In this document: positions 15,440-24,359 of the stretch, one piece after another | Position numbering within the stretch: position 1 is the stretch's first letter | How the letters are laid out: each line of letters begins with the position of its first letter | Origin: CAYVQE01 sp964633205 | Lineage (GTDB): Bacteria; Myxococcota; B64-G9 | Length of the DNA stretch: 35,285 nucleotides | Reading direction: 5' to 3' | Assembly: GCA_964633205.1 (NCBI GenBank) | Contig: CAZWFN010000059.1 | Location: 1 to 35,285 of the forward strand | Program-made: the position numbers and the translations under genes | The notes under the pieces: model-generated | What the model saw: only the letters and a program-made list of their open reading frames with translations | What the model was told of the DNA's origin: nothing | Database searches by the model: none

Positions 15440-15455
15440 GCGGGCTTCAGCCCGC
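15440..15455. terminator. Possible bidirectional terminator hairpin
   Basis: GCGGGC-TTCA-GCCCGC forms a 6-bp GC hairpin in the 22-bp gap between convergent genes, overlapping the stop codon of the acyltransferase. There is no T-tract, so termination is only suggested. Confidence 0.3.
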
Positions 15456-16286
15456 GGGGCCGCGGTCGGCTGCGGGGTCCGGTTCCGCGCTGCGTTCCCA
15501 GGCCGGCAGGGCCGAGGCGATGGTGGCGCGCACGTCGCGCATCAGCTCTTCGCGGTGCTCCAGGCCGTAGGCGGTGACGTCGATGGGATCGTGGACCTGG
15601 ATACGGATCAGGCCGGGCAGCAGGCGCAGGCTCTTGCCGGGCAGCACGTGGCGCGAGCCGGAGATGGTCACCGGCAGGATGGGCAGGCCCATCTGCAGCG
15701 ACATCATGAAGCCGCCCTTCTTGAAGGGCCGCAGGCGGCCGTCGCGGCTGCGCGAGCCCTCGGGGAAGAACAGCACCGAGATGCCGCCTTCGAGCAGCGG
15801 GCGGGCGGCTTTCAGGCTGGCGATGGCCTTTTCGCGGTCCGAGCGATCGATGAAGATGTGGCCCACGCCCTCGCAGCCCCAGCCCAGCCCGGGCACGTTG
15901 CGCAGCTCCTGCTTCATCACCCAGCGGAACTGCTTGAACCAGAAGCCGTAGAAGGCCAGCACGTCGAAGTGGCTCTGGTGGTTGCACAGGATCACGTAGG
16001 ACTGGCCGCGGGCGGCCTTGCGCCGGCCGCGCACCCGCACCGGGGTGAAGTTGACCAGGCACAGGCACAGCGCCCAGATGGTGCCGCAGTGGAAGGCCAG
16101 CCGTTTGCTGATCTTGCAGCTGGCCAGGGCCATGGTGCCCCAGAAGATGGTGGTCACCGCCAGAAAGGGGATGAACACCAGCCACACCCAGGGCAGGTAG
16201 AGCCAGCGCAGCACATCGCGCACCGGCGTGGCCGGCGGCCGCGGCCGGGACGCGGCCGGCTGCCGGGCCGCATCGGTCTCCGCCAT
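15447..16286 (-). CDS. plsC: 1-acyl-sn-glycerol-3-phosphate acyltransferase (PlsC family)
   Basis: The protein has 279 residues. One or two N-terminal membrane helices (about 28-57, 65-82) precede an LPLAT domain with CNHQSHFD (His103-x4-Asp108) and FPEGSRSRDG (174-183), the catalytic and substrate-binding blocks of lysophosphatidate acyltransferases. The enzyme acylates lysophosphatidic acid at the inner membrane. The ATG at 16284-16286 is preferred because AAGGAAG precedes it; a longer frame upstream to 16400 looks non-coding. The gene is convergent with the hdr/met operon and unrelated to it. The C-terminal tail is Pro/Ala-rich. Family certain; acyl specificity not inferable. Confidence 0.93.
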   Translation of the reverse strand: MAETDAARQPAASRPRPPATPVRDVLRWLYLPWVWLVFIPFLAVTTIFWGTMALASCKISKRLAFHCGTIWALCLCLVNFTPVRVRGRRKAARGQSYVILCNHQSHFDVLAFYGFWFKQFRWVMKQELRNVPGLGWGCEGVGHIFIDRSDREKAIASLKAARPLLEGGISVLFFPEGSRSRDGRLRPFKKGGFMMSLQMGLPILPVTISGSRHVLPGKSLRLLPGLIRIQVHDPIDVTAYGLEHREELMRDVRATIASALPAWERSAEPDPAADRGPAG

Positions 16287-16342
16287 CGGGTCGCTTCCTT
16301 TCGGCGGCCCCGTCCGATCGGCCGCCACTTCCCGTGCGCAGA

Positions 16343-16371
16343 AAGGTAGCACGCAGCCGCGGCCGGGACAA
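16343..16371 (-). promoter_or_regulatory. Candidate plsC promoter
   Basis: On the minus strand, TTGTCC (16371-16366) and TACCTT (16348-16343) are separated by 17 bp, about 57 bp upstream of the plsC ATG. Confidence 0.42.
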
Positions 16372-16745
16372 CGCCGCGGGCGATTCAGCAAAGAGTACAT
16401 TCATTGTCTGAAAAGATCCCACTTTGGGGTACAACGACGCACCCCGCCGCGATGGGGAATGCGAGAGACCAGGTCTCGTGGTCCCGGGCGGCCGCCAGAG
16501 CCACGTTTGCGTTGAAATAGCACGCGCTTACAGATGGCCAGAATCTTGACTGGCGGGAGGGATTTTTCTAGACTGGGATTGGTACACCCAATGGGCCCAT
16601 CGTCTTGCCGGTCAGAGTGCCTGACTCGACGCGAGGGGGAAGCTGGAATTTGGGAGCCGCCGAAAGCGCCACGTCCGAGCGGTCGGAAAACCAGCGAGTT
16701 TCGATCTTTGCTCCGACCGGATCGCGATGAGAAGGGATCGGTAGA
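16372..16745. other. Intergenic region, lower GC, no gene seen
   Basis: The region between the plsC promoter and the lipoprotein gene is visibly less GC-rich than its surroundings. I find no convincing coding frame, tRNA or repeat here. Its only recognisable content is the candidate promoter at 16546-16574. Confidence 0.5.
16546..16574 (+). promoter_or_regulatory. Candidate promoter of the lipoprotein gene
   Basis: TTGACT (16546-16551), a 17-bp spacer and TAGACT (16569-16574) form a good sigma-70-like site, about 170 bp upstream of the lipoprotein ATG. The same -10, TAGACT, occurs before the alpha-2-macroglobulin gene. Confidence 0.45.
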
Positions 16746-17516
16746 ATGCAACGGCTATTGCAGGCAATTGCGTTGAACGCCCAATCTCATGTCCCGTCGG
16801 GGAGAGTCACCTCATCGCGACGGATTCTCCTGCTGTGTTTGTCGGCGGCATTTTTGGTGGGCGTGGTCTTCGTCAGCTGCGTCGATAATGATCGTTCGCT
16901 CGTGATCATGTTCGCGGTGTTTCCCGATGAAGAAACCTGCGAACTCGAGGTGCAGAGCGGCACGGAGACCCGGTACAGCAGCTACGGAACCCTGGATCTC
17001 AACCATCCCTCGTTCGAGGGCGAGCCGTATTTCAGAATCGGCGCTCAGGTGCACAACTTCATCCTGAGAAACCCCAGCGACACCGAAGGGGGCAACAACA
17101 TCAATGTCATGCTGAAGCGGATCGACGTGAGCTACAGCTGGATCGCCGGCCGCGAGTTGCTTCAGAACAACCCGACGGCCCTCGAGGTCGAGGATCTGGA
17201 GCACTCCATGCCCATGGGCGGTACCGTGAGTGGGGCCGAGAACCTCGGCAGTCCAGGCAGAGCCGTTTTCTCCGCAACGGTCATCCCGGGGGAGGTGGGC
17301 CGTCTCCTGCAAACCCTCGATCCCGCGTTGCTAGACGCAATGGTATTGTCTGTCAACTTCCAGCTCGTCGGTGAGACCACGGGCGGCAGCGTCATCAAGT
17401 CCAACAGGTTTCGCTATCCACTCCACTTGTGCTCGGATTGCCTGTCGGGCGGTTGGGCGCGGCCTTGCTGGCGTCGTCGGGCGGCGGCGGTTGCTGGCCG
17501 GGTCAATCCTCAATGA
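16746..17516 (+). CDS. Putative lipoprotein of unknown function (possibly frameshifted at 3' end)
   Basis: The protein has 256 residues. A basic N-terminus and hydrophobic stretch (27-44) end in FVSC with Cys45, a lipobox-like site. The body (about 50-225) is beta-rich and unlike any family I recognise. The last 28 residues after HLCSDCL turn into Arg/Ala/Trp-rich sequence typical of a wrong reading frame. The overlapping +1 frame (17429-17809) continues as a plausible secreted domain. Codon use is more balanced and GC lower than in flanking genes, suggesting acquired DNA. The start is uncertain; GGTAGA lies just upstream of the ATG. Confidence 0.6.
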   Translation: MQRLLQAIALNAQSHVPSGRVTSSRRILLLCLSAAFLVGVVFVSCVDNDRSLVIMFAVFPDEETCELEVQSGTETRYSSYGTLDLNHPSFEGEPYFRIGAQVHNFILRNPSDTEGGNNINVMLKRIDVSYSWIAGRELLQNNPTALEVEDLEHSMPMGGTVSGAENLGSPGRAVFSATVIPGEVGRLLQTLDPALLDAMVLSVNFQLVGETTGGSVIKSNRFRYPLHLCSDCLSGGWARPCWRRRAAAVAGRVNPQ

Positions 17517-17809
17517 CATCCGGCTCGAACACACCCGATTGCGGGCCCATTTCCAATGTGAGCTCGAGCAATCTGACCATCGGAGATGATTACACCATCC
17601 GCTGGGACGACGGTGGTGGTGGCGGAAGGGTGGACATCTTCTTGAACTGCGACGGCAACTCCGAGAGCATCGTTCAGGCAACGGACAATGACGGAAGCTA
17701 CACCTGGACGGTGACCGGTCCCGCATCGAATTCGTGCTACTTCATCGTCGAATGCTCGTCCGACGCCAGCAACGGGGACAGAAGCAGCACATTCAGCATC
17801 AGTGATTGA
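17429..17809 (+). CDS. Kre9/KNH-like domain protein or 3' part of the preceding lipoprotein
   Basis: The open frame is 126 codons from a GTG that overlaps the previous gene by 88 bp. Residues about 48-126 (LTIGDDYTIRWDDGG, VDIFLNCDG, DNDGSYTWTVTGPASNSCYF) resemble the Ser/Thr-rich Kre9/KNH-like beta-sandwich (PF10342) found in extracellular proteins. The N-terminal 30 residues, with LGAALLASSGGGGC, are a poor signal peptide and no Shine-Dalgarno is obvious. It may therefore not be a separate gene but the in-register end of the lipoprotein, joined by a +1 frameshift around 17440-17500. Confidence 0.5.
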   Translation: MLGLPVGRLGAALLASSGGGGCWPGQSSMTSGSNTPDCGPISNVSSSNLTIGDDYTIRWDDGGGGGRVDIFLNCDGNSESIVQATDNDGSYTWTVTGPASNSCYFIVECSSDASNGDRSSTFSISD

Positions 17810-17844
17810 CCCGGAGTTCCCGAGGATCTTCCGATCGGCCCGGC

Positions 17845-18069
17845 TCATCCCGAGACGATTTCGTTTTTCTGGTCGACCTGGTAAACCACGCGGAGACCGC
17901 CGACCCGGCAACGTCGAGTTCCCTGGAGTCTCCCCTTGAGCGCCTTGGTCCCCGTCACGAAGGGATCGTGCTCAAGCGCCTCGAAGCATGTCGCCAGACG
18001 AACGGCGGTGGGTTTGGTGCAGCGTACGAAGTAGTTCCTCGGTTGACGCTGAAGGACGACCTTATACAT
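17845..18069 (-). CDS. RelE/ParE-type toxin (short C-terminus)
   Basis: The protein has 74 residues, starting with MYKVVLQRQPRNYF. The middle LKGRLQGTRRCRVGGLRVVY is the RelE/ParE core (L.G...R.R.G..R..Y). In type II modules such toxins cleave mRNA or poison gyrase. Family members are usually about 85 residues and end with another beta-strand; here a stop follows NEIVSG, so the C-terminal strand is missing. The toxin may be inactive or frameshifted. The ATG overlaps the antitoxin's stop by 8 bp, the usual antitoxin-then-toxin coupling. Confidence 0.72.
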   Translation of the reverse strand: MYKVVLQRQPRNYFVRCTKPTAVRLATCFEALEHDPFVTGTKALKGRLQGTRRCRVGGLRVVYQVDQKNEIVSG

Positions 18070-18289
18070 CGTCGCGCACGTCTCGCCACGGAGTTCCCTT
18101 TCCCGCTGCTGCTTCCTCTCGGGATTTCCGGATGATGGCGATCTCGTCGTCGGTGAAGGTGTCTTCGGACCAGCGCAGAAAATGGATGAACTCGACCACG
18201 GACCGCACTTTGCTCTCCGGAAGATCACCTAGTAGAGAAACGATTTCCTTGACTGTTCGCTCTTTCATCTCGTCCTTCTCGGTATCCAT
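18062..18289 (-). CDS. Antitoxin partner of the RelE-type toxin
   Basis: The small acidic protein has 75 residues (MDTEKDEMKERTVKEI start). It has a helical N-terminal half (VRSVVEFIHFLRWSED) and a C-terminal tail SREEAAAGKGTPWRDVRDDV, like DUF2281/Phd-like antitoxins whose tail wraps around the toxin. The ATG at 18287-18289 is chosen for length; starts at 18304 or 18268 are possible. It immediately precedes and overlaps the toxin, and such pairs are autorepressed. The family assignment rests on size, position and tail shape. Confidence 0.68.
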   Translation of the reverse strand: MDTEKDEMKERTVKEIVSLLGDLPESKVRSVVEFIHFLRWSEDTFTDDEIAIIRKSREEAAAGKGTPWRDVRDDV

Positions 18290-18311
18290 GCTCGATCGCC
18301 TCATCTCGTTG

Positions 18312-18341
18312 AGACTATCGCACAACCTGCTTCAACCGCAA
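18312..18341 (-). promoter_or_regulatory. Candidate toxin/antitoxin promoter
   Basis: On the minus strand, TTGCGG (18341-18336) and TAGTCT (18317-18312) are 18 bp apart, about 22 bp before the antitoxin ATG. Confidence 0.35.
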
Positions 18342-18437
18342 ACCGGCCGGGATTTCCGCGCCCGCCTTCGCGCGTGAAGACAGATGCGAAATGGCGCGCG
18401 GCCTTCGCGATCTGGTATTGCTTTTGTAGCAGCGGGC

Positions 18438-21400
18438 TCACTCGATGGTCATGCGCTGGGTGGCTGTGCGGCCGAAGACTTCGGGGCGGTACATTTCTTC
18501 GGCTTTGGCCGGGGGGACGATGAAGTCGCCGGGGGTGGTGGCGCGGGCCAGGTAGCGCAGGTGGTAGATGCCGGCGGGGAGGCGGTCGGCGAAGTGCAGG
18601 GCGCGGGCGTCTCGCAGCTCGCGGTGGTTGAAGGACCAGGCCCAGCCCCGCTCGCCGGCGCGCTTGTCCTGCGCCGAGGTGGCGTAGCCCAGGTTGACCA
18701 GCTCCAGGCCGGCCGGCAGGGCGTCGTCGACCACGGCGTAGTAGCGCCGGTCGGGCACGATCAGCTCCACCTCGACGCGCACGGTGGCCCCGGCGCGCAC
18801 CCGCCAGCCCTGCTCGGCGTCGCCTTGCACGTCGCCGGGATGGTCGATGGCCGCGTAGCGGCGCCGGATGGCGAAGCCCTGCTCGCGGGCGGCCAGGTCC
18901 AGGTCGCGCGGGGCGTAGCGCAGGCCGATGCGGTAGTAGAGCCGGCCGGGGCCGTCCTTGGCCAGGATCAGGTCGCTCGGGCCGGCGGCCGCCAGGTGCT
19001 GCATGGGGATGTGCAGATCCACGCCGTGCTGGCTGTCGTCGGCGAAGGCGGTCTGGCCCAGAAAGCCGCGGCCCAGCCACATGCGGGCGGTCATCTCGGT
19101 GGGCCCGGCCTCGTAGCGCGCCTGGTAGCGGCTCAGCGCCACCAGGGCGTAGGCGTCGGCCTGGGTGGTCTCCCAGTGGCCGCGGATGCGCCCGTCCATC
19201 AGCGCCCGGGCCAGCTTGGGCACCAGGTCGGCACCCGGGTCGACTTCCAGGTAGACCATCAGCGCGATGGCGTCGGAGCGCGCCGACGAGTGCATCAGCA
19301 TGCGCAGCGCCTCGCTGCGGCGCTCGGCGAAGTGCACCCCGGCCGGGGTCTCGACCACCCGGTTGCCCAGCTCGCGCAGCAGCGCGCCCGCCCGCTCGCC
19401 GCCCGGGGCCCGGCGGTGGAACACGGCCGCCAGCATGGCCTGGGCGAACAGGTCGAGCTCGGCCCGCTGTTCGTAGAGCCGCTCGTCGTGTTGCGGGTAG
19501 GCCTGATCGCCGCCGGCGGTCAGGGCGTAGAGCGCCTGGGCGGCGGCGTCCAGCCGGTAGCGGCGGCGCCAGGCGTGGTCGGCGTCCACCGCGGCGAAGG
19601 CGCTGGACTCGAGCCAGCCCTCCAGAAAGCGCCGCGCCCGCTGCAGGCAGGCGGCGGGCACGGCGAAGCCGGCGGCCCGGCCCTGCTGCAGGGTGAACAG
19701 CACGTAGGCGCTCAGGTGCGGCGCCGAGGGATGGCGGCAGGTGAAGCTGTTCCAGCCGCCGTCCGGGCACTGGCCGTCGACCAGCCGCTGTACGGCACTG
19801 CGGGCCAGCTCGCGGCGCAGCGCCTCGGTGGCCACATCGGCCAGGCCGAAGCGCTCCAGCACCGGGCCCAGCACGAAAATGGGCAGCGCCCGCGAGGCGG
19901 TCTGCTCGCTGCATTCGTAGGGGTAGTCCACCAGGTGCGCCACCGCGTCGCGCAGTCCGGTCAGCGCGGTCGACGACAGCCCGATGTGCAGCCCGCCGTA
20001 GCCCGCCAGGGCGCCGGCGGGAGGGGCCACCGGCTGGGCCAGACTGGCGCGCGCCGGGTCGGCGGCGTCCAGCTCGCGCGGCAGCATGCCGTAGCTGGCG
20101 AAGGCCTCGCTGGTGGCCGGGGTCCAGACGGTCAGGGTTTTTTCCACCGCGTCGCGGGCGCCGTCCATGGCGGCGCTGAACAGGAAGCGGGCCGGGCCGA
20201 CGGAATCGGCGCGCACCCGGAAGCGCAGCTCGGCCGAGCGGCCCGGCGCGAGCACTGCGGTCTTGACCGCCGGGGCCTCGCGGCGCGCGCCCTCGACCTC
20301 CAGCGCCACCCGCACCAGCCCGCCGGCACCGCCGGCCGCATCGACCATCACCGCCGCGTCGAAGGCGTCGCCGTAGTTGACGAAGCGCGGCAGCGCCGGG
20401 CGCAGCATCAGCGGCTGGCGCACGGTGATCGGCGCCTCGGCCGAGCCGAAGCGCTCGGCCGCGTCCACCGCCACCGCCATGATGCGGAAGGTGGTCAGGT
20501 TGTCGGGCAGCTCGAGCTGCACCCGGGCCCGGCCGCCGGCGCCGGCGGTCACCTCGGCCACCAGCGGCGTGGTCACGAAGCGGCTGCGCACCGGCGTCCG
20601 TCCGGCCGCGCCGCCGCCGGCCGCGGGCCCGGCCGCGGCCATCTCGGCCATCTTGGGCGCCCGCCGGCCGCGCTTGGCCGACTTGGCACCCGGTGGGCCG
20701 TCCTCGGGCCGGCTCCACTCGGCCAACAGCCGCGCCAGGCTGGCCTTGAGCACGGTGCCGGCCGCGCGCGGAGTGTAGAAAAAGGGCAGCGGGTCCGGGG
20801 TGGCGAAGTCGGTCAGTGACAGCACCGCCTCGTCCACCGCCACCACCGCCACCCGGCCGCTTAGCGGTGCGCCGGCGGCGTCTTGCAGGGCGATGTCCAG
20901 CGCCACGCTCTCACCCGGCCGGGCCCGGCGCCGGTCGGGCTGGATCTGCACGCGGATGGTCTTGGCCGCCCGCGAGACCGCCACCCGCTTGCGGCCGAAG
21001 GCCCATAGCGGCGGGCTGCGCTCGGCGCCGCGGCCGCTGCGCTCGGCCACCCCGGCCGCCTCCACGAAGAAGGCCGGCGTCCAGTCGGCGGCCACCGGCA
21101 GCTGCAACCGGGCGCTGTGATCGCGCACCGCCAGCAGCTTCCAGCCCAGCAGGCCGTCGCGCGACCAGCTCACCAGGGCCGAGCCGCGGGCGAAGGGCGC
21201 CTGGACGAGCACGGTGGCCTGCTGGCCGGCGTCGTAGCGCTGGCGATCGGGCAGCAGCCGCAGGGTCTGGGCCTCGGTCTGCTGCCGCGGCCGCCGCCGC
21301 TCGGGGCCCATCACCAGCAGCCAGGCGCGGCTCTCCACGCGCGGGCCCTGTTCGGGCTCGGCCACGGCCACCAGCGTGTGCTCGCCGCCGTGCTCGAGCT

Positions 21401-24326
21401 GCAGCGTGCAGGCGACGGCCTGCCGGCCGGAGCGCACCCGGCAGCGGTCGGCGACCACGGTCTCGGCGCTCCACTCGGTGCTCAGGTGGCCCTCGGCGTC
21501 GCGCACCTGCTGCTCGGTCCACTTCCGGCGCCGGGCATCGAGGCGCAGCGGCACCCCGGCCAGCCGCCGGCCCTCGAGGTCGACCAGCACCAGCTCTACG
21601 CGCAGCGGCTCGCCGGCGGTGCTCAGCAGCCGGCCGCTGCGGATGCCCACGTAGCGCCCGGCCGGGTGGGCCAGAGCGCCGGCGCGGCCGGAGACGGTCT
21701 GGCGGTTGCGGTCGGCGACCGTGGCCTCCAGGCTCAGCGCCACCGGGTCCAGCCCCCGGGGCAGGGCCAGCGGCTGGTGCACGGCCAGCCGGCCGCGGGC
21801 GTCGAGCCGGCCCTGGCCGCCGCCCACCCGGCGGCGCGACGGGAAGGGCTGGTGGGCGATGCGCTTGTGGTGGTGGCGGCGGTGGCGGTGCCAGGGCCGC
21901 ACCAGCGAGCCGAAGTGGAAGCCGGGGTTGTCCGGCGGCCGGAAGCGCGCCTCGCGGGCGTAGAGGTTCCAGTCGACCGCGGCGCCGGCCATGGGCGCGC
22001 CGTGCAGGTAATCGCCGCGTACGGTGGCGTCGAGCGCGCCGCCGCGCACCAGGGGCGCGTCGGCCAGCGCCACGTCCACGGTGAACTCGGGCGCCCGGTA
22101 CTGCTGGGCGTCGACCACCAGCCGGCCCGCGCCGCCCAGGCTGCGGGGGGCGTCCAACAGGCGGGTGGCGATGCGGACGCGGCCCAGATCCACGTCGGCC
22201 GGCAGCGCCAGGTCGAAGCCGAAACGCCCCCAGCGCGAGATGGCGACCTCGCCCTGGCCCAGCTCGCGGTTGCGCGCCGACACCGCGGACCAGCGCAGCC
22301 TGTCGACGCCGGCGGGCAGCGGCCCCGGCCGGGCGCTGCGATCGGCGGCCAGCAGCCGGCTGACCCCGAATACGTGCACCGTCTCGCCCGGCCGGTAGAG
22401 GTCGCGGTCGGCCCACAGGAAGGTGCGGATGACGGCCGAGCGTTCCGAGCGGCCCCAGTTCAGCCCGGCGTAGCTGCCATCGTCGCTGCGGCCCGAAAGC
22501 TGGACGAAGCAGCGGTCCTCGCCCTTGCGCCCCAGCAGCAGAAAGCCACCCAGCGCCCGCTCGCGCGGCGCGGCCCGCAGCACGGCCAGGCCGTCGGGGC
22601 CGGTGCGGGCCCGTTCGCCCGGCCCGGCGGCCGGCTGCAGCTCCAGCTCGACGCCGGCCAGCGGGCGGCCGCTGTCGATCGAATGCGCCGCCACCACCAG
22701 CTGCCGGCTGTCGGCGCGGGCCAGCAGGCCGATGTCGCTGATCAGCACCAGCCGGGCCCGGTAGGGGTCGCGGCTCAGCCCGGGCGCGCGCAGCACCACC
22801 AGGTAGGGCCCGGGCCCGTGGCGCCGCACCACCCGGCGCAACCCCACGCCGCGGGCGGCGTAGCGGTCGGGGCGCATGCGCACCGGCAGGTCGAAGGCCG
22901 CCACCCGCTCGTCGGCGATGGCGGCCAGCTCGCGCTCGAAACGGTCGTCGTCGGCGCGGCCGGCCAGGCGCAGCCGGTCGCGGATGTCGGCCTCGGCCAC
23001 CCGGTAGACGGCGACCTCGACGCGCTTCAGGTTGCGCAGCCACACCGGCAGCTTCAGCCCGGAGTGCAGCCCCAGCAGCACCGGGCTGTCGGGTGCGCCG
23101 ATGGCCATGCGCGGCGGCAGCTGGACGATGCGCATCCGGCCCGACCAGCCGCGCTGCAACCGCTGGCCGTGGCTGTCGGCCAGGCCCGGGCGCACCCGGA
23201 AGGTATAGCGCCGGCCGGCCTGGAAGCGGCCTTTGAAGCGGACGCTGGCGTGGGAGACGGTCAGCTCGAGCCCGGGCACCCGGGGGCGCACCGAGAAGAA
23301 GCGGGCGGGCTTTTTGACCCGCAGCGGGTGGTTGAACGACAGCTCGACCGCGCCGGCCGGATCGCAGCGCCGCGCGTTCCAGCCCATCTCGTCCGAGCGG
23401 CAGTGCAGGCCGGTCACGCGCAGCGGCGAGATGGTGCTAAAGCTCACCTGCTGCGCCTTTTCCAGCGGTAGCGGCCCTTCCAGCGAGGTCAGCCCGGCGG
23501 CCACTTGCAGCCGGTAGCGCGTGCCCAGCGCCAGCGGCCGGCGCGGCAGCAACAGCACCCGCCGCTGCTGCTCGCCGCCGGCGTAGCCGGCCAGGCGCTT
23601 GTCTTTCGGCCAGTCGGCGCGCGGCACCGCGCGCAGCGGCACCGGCTCGCCGCCGGCGGCGACCAGGCGCACGAAGCGGGCCGTTTCGGCCGGGTCGACC
23701 TGCTGGGCGAAGGTCAGCGCCAGCACCGGCTGGCGCGCCACCTCGCCGCTGTTGTGGCTGGGGGCGAAGTGGATCACCCGCGGCCGCGGGGTGGCGAAGG
23801 TGAAGGCGAAGTCCTCGGCCAGGGCCTGGCCGGAGGCGGCCCGGGTGCCGGCCGGCACGGTGACGCGGTAGCGGGTGGCGTAAGGGATGCGGCCGGCGGG
23901 CTCGAAGGCCAGCGTGCGCGCGCCCTGCCAGCGGAAGCGGCCGGGGATGGCCGGGGCGATGTGCAGCGGGGTCTCGGTCTGCACCCGGTCCAGCTCGTCG
24001 ATCGCCATCATGGGCTGGTTGAAGGTGACGCTGATGACGTGGGCCTTTTGCTCCACGTCCTCGGGCTGGTGGCGCACCACCCGCAGCGGGATGGCTTGCG
24101 GCTGCACCGGCGCCGGCGCCGGGCGCGCCCGCTCGCCGGCCGGCGGCGGGAAGGGCAGCTGCTGGCGCTGGTCGACGCGCTCGGGCGGCCGCGGCCCGGG
24201 TTTGATCCAGCGGCCCAGCGCGGAGTCTTCGGCCGCGGCGGCCGCCGGCGGCAGGGCCAGCGCGCCGCAGAGGGCCAGCGTGCCGAGAGCGGTGGAAGGG
24301 CGAGGGTGGAGTGAGCGTCGCAGCAT
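18438..24326 (-). CDS. Bacterial alpha-2-macroglobulin-like protease inhibitor
   Basis: The protein has 1,962 residues. A signal peptide (1-32, ALALPPAAAAA) lacks a lipobox Cys, so it is probably periplasmic or secreted rather than anchored like E. coli YfhM. The MG beta-sandwich domains fill the first 1,300 residues. The bait/MG7 transition has LPDNLTTFRIMAVAV. The thioester motif is intact: YPYECSEQTASRALP with Cys1472 and Gln1475, followed by the alpha/alpha thioester domain and a receptor-binding-like C-terminus. The family traps attacking proteases covalently. A His/Arg-rich stretch (HRHRRHHHKR) near residues 809-825 is unusual. The commonly linked pbpC (PBP1C) gene is absent from this window. 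AAGGGG precedes the ATG. Confidence 0.93.
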   Translation of the reverse strand: MLRRSLHPRPSTALGTLALCGALALPPAAAAAEDSALGRWIKPGPRPPERVDQRQQLPFPPPAGERARPAPAPVQPQAIPLRVVRHQPEDVEQKAHVISVTFNQPMMAIDELDRVQTETPLHIAPAIPGRFRWQGARTLAFEPAGRIPYATRYRVTVPAGTRAASGQALAEDFAFTFATPRPRVIHFAPSHNSGEVARQPVLALTFAQQVDPAETARFVRLVAAGGEPVPLRAVPRADWPKDKRLAGYAGGEQQRRVLLLPRRPLALGTRYRLQVAAGLTSLEGPLPLEKAQQVSFSTISPLRVTGLHCRSDEMGWNARRCDPAGAVELSFNHPLRVKKPARFFSVRPRVPGLELTVSHASVRFKGRFQAGRRYTFRVRPGLADSHGQRLQRGWSGRMRIVQLPPRMAIGAPDSPVLLGLHSGLKLPVWLRNLKRVEVAVYRVAEADIRDRLRLAGRADDDRFERELAAIADERVAAFDLPVRMRPDRYAARGVGLRRVVRRHGPGPYLVVLRAPGLSRDPYRARLVLISDIGLLARADSRQLVVAAHSIDSGRPLAGVELELQPAAGPGERARTGPDGLAVLRAAPRERALGGFLLLGRKGEDRCFVQLSGRSDDGSYAGLNWGRSERSAVIRTFLWADRDLYRPGETVHVFGVSRLLAADRSARPGPLPAGVDRLRWSAVSARNRELGQGEVAISRWGRFGFDLALPADVDLGRVRIATRLLDAPRSLGGAGRLVVDAQQYRAPEFTVDVALADAPLVRGGALDATVRGDYLHGAPMAGAAVDWNLYAREARFRPPDNPGFHFGSLVRPWHRHRRHHHKRIAHQPFPSRRRVGGGQGRLDARGRLAVHQPLALPRGLDPVALSLEATVADRNRQTVSGRAGALAHPAGRYVGIRSGRLLSTAGEPLRVELVLVDLEGRRLAGVPLRLDARRRKWTEQQVRDAEGHLSTEWSAETVVADRCRVRSGRQAVACTLQLEHGGEHTLVAVAEPEQGPRVESRAWLLVMGPERRRPRQQTEAQTLRLLPDRQRYDAGQQATVLVQAPFARGSALVSWSRDGLLGWKLLAVRDHSARLQLPVAADWTPAFFVEAAGVAERSGRGAERSPPLWAFGRKRVAVSRAAKTIRVQIQPDRRRARPGESVALDIALQDAAGAPLSGRVAVVAVDEAVLSLTDFATPDPLPFFYTPRAAGTVLKASLARLLAEWSRPEDGPPGAKSAKRGRRAPKMAEMAAAGPAAGGGAAGRTPVRSRFVTTPLVAEVTAGAGGRARVQLELPDNLTTFRIMAVAVDAAERFGSAEAPITVRQPLMLRPALPRFVNYGDAFDAAVMVDAAGGAGGLVRVALEVEGARREAPAVKTAVLAPGRSAELRFRVRADSVGPARFLFSAAMDGARDAVEKTLTVWTPATSEAFASYGMLPRELDAADPARASLAQPVAPPAGALAGYGGLHIGLSSTALTGLRDAVAHLVDYPYECSEQTASRALPIFVLGPVLERFGLADVATEALRRELARSAVQRLVDGQCPDGGWNSFTCRHPSAPHLSAYVLFTLQQGRAAGFAVPAACLQRARRFLEGWLESSAFAAVDADHAWRRRYRLDAAAQALYALTAGGDQAYPQHDERLYEQRAELDLFAQAMLAAVFHRRAPGGERAGALLRELGNRVVETPAGVHFAERRSEALRMLMHSSARSDAIALMVYLEVDPGADLVPKLARALMDGRIRGHWETTQADAYALVALSRYQARYEAGPTEMTARMWLGRGFLGQTAFADDSQHGVDLHIPMQHLAAAGPSDLILAKDGPGRLYYRIGLRYAPRDLDLAAREQGFAIRRRYAAIDHPGDVQGDAEQGWRVRAGATVRVEVELIVPDRRYYAVVDDALPAGLELVNLGYATSAQDKRAGERGWAWSFNHRELRDARALHFADRLPAGIYHLRYLARATTPGDFIVPPAKAEEMYRPEVFGRTATQRMTIE

Positions 24327-24359
24327 GGCGCGGGCCCCTTTGGCGGTGGACGTGGCGCC

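Noticed and set aside
16534..16776. 80-codon plus-strand frame before the lipoprotein gene
   Set aside because: No Shine-Dalgarno, no domain, overlaps the candidate promoter and the lipoprotein start.
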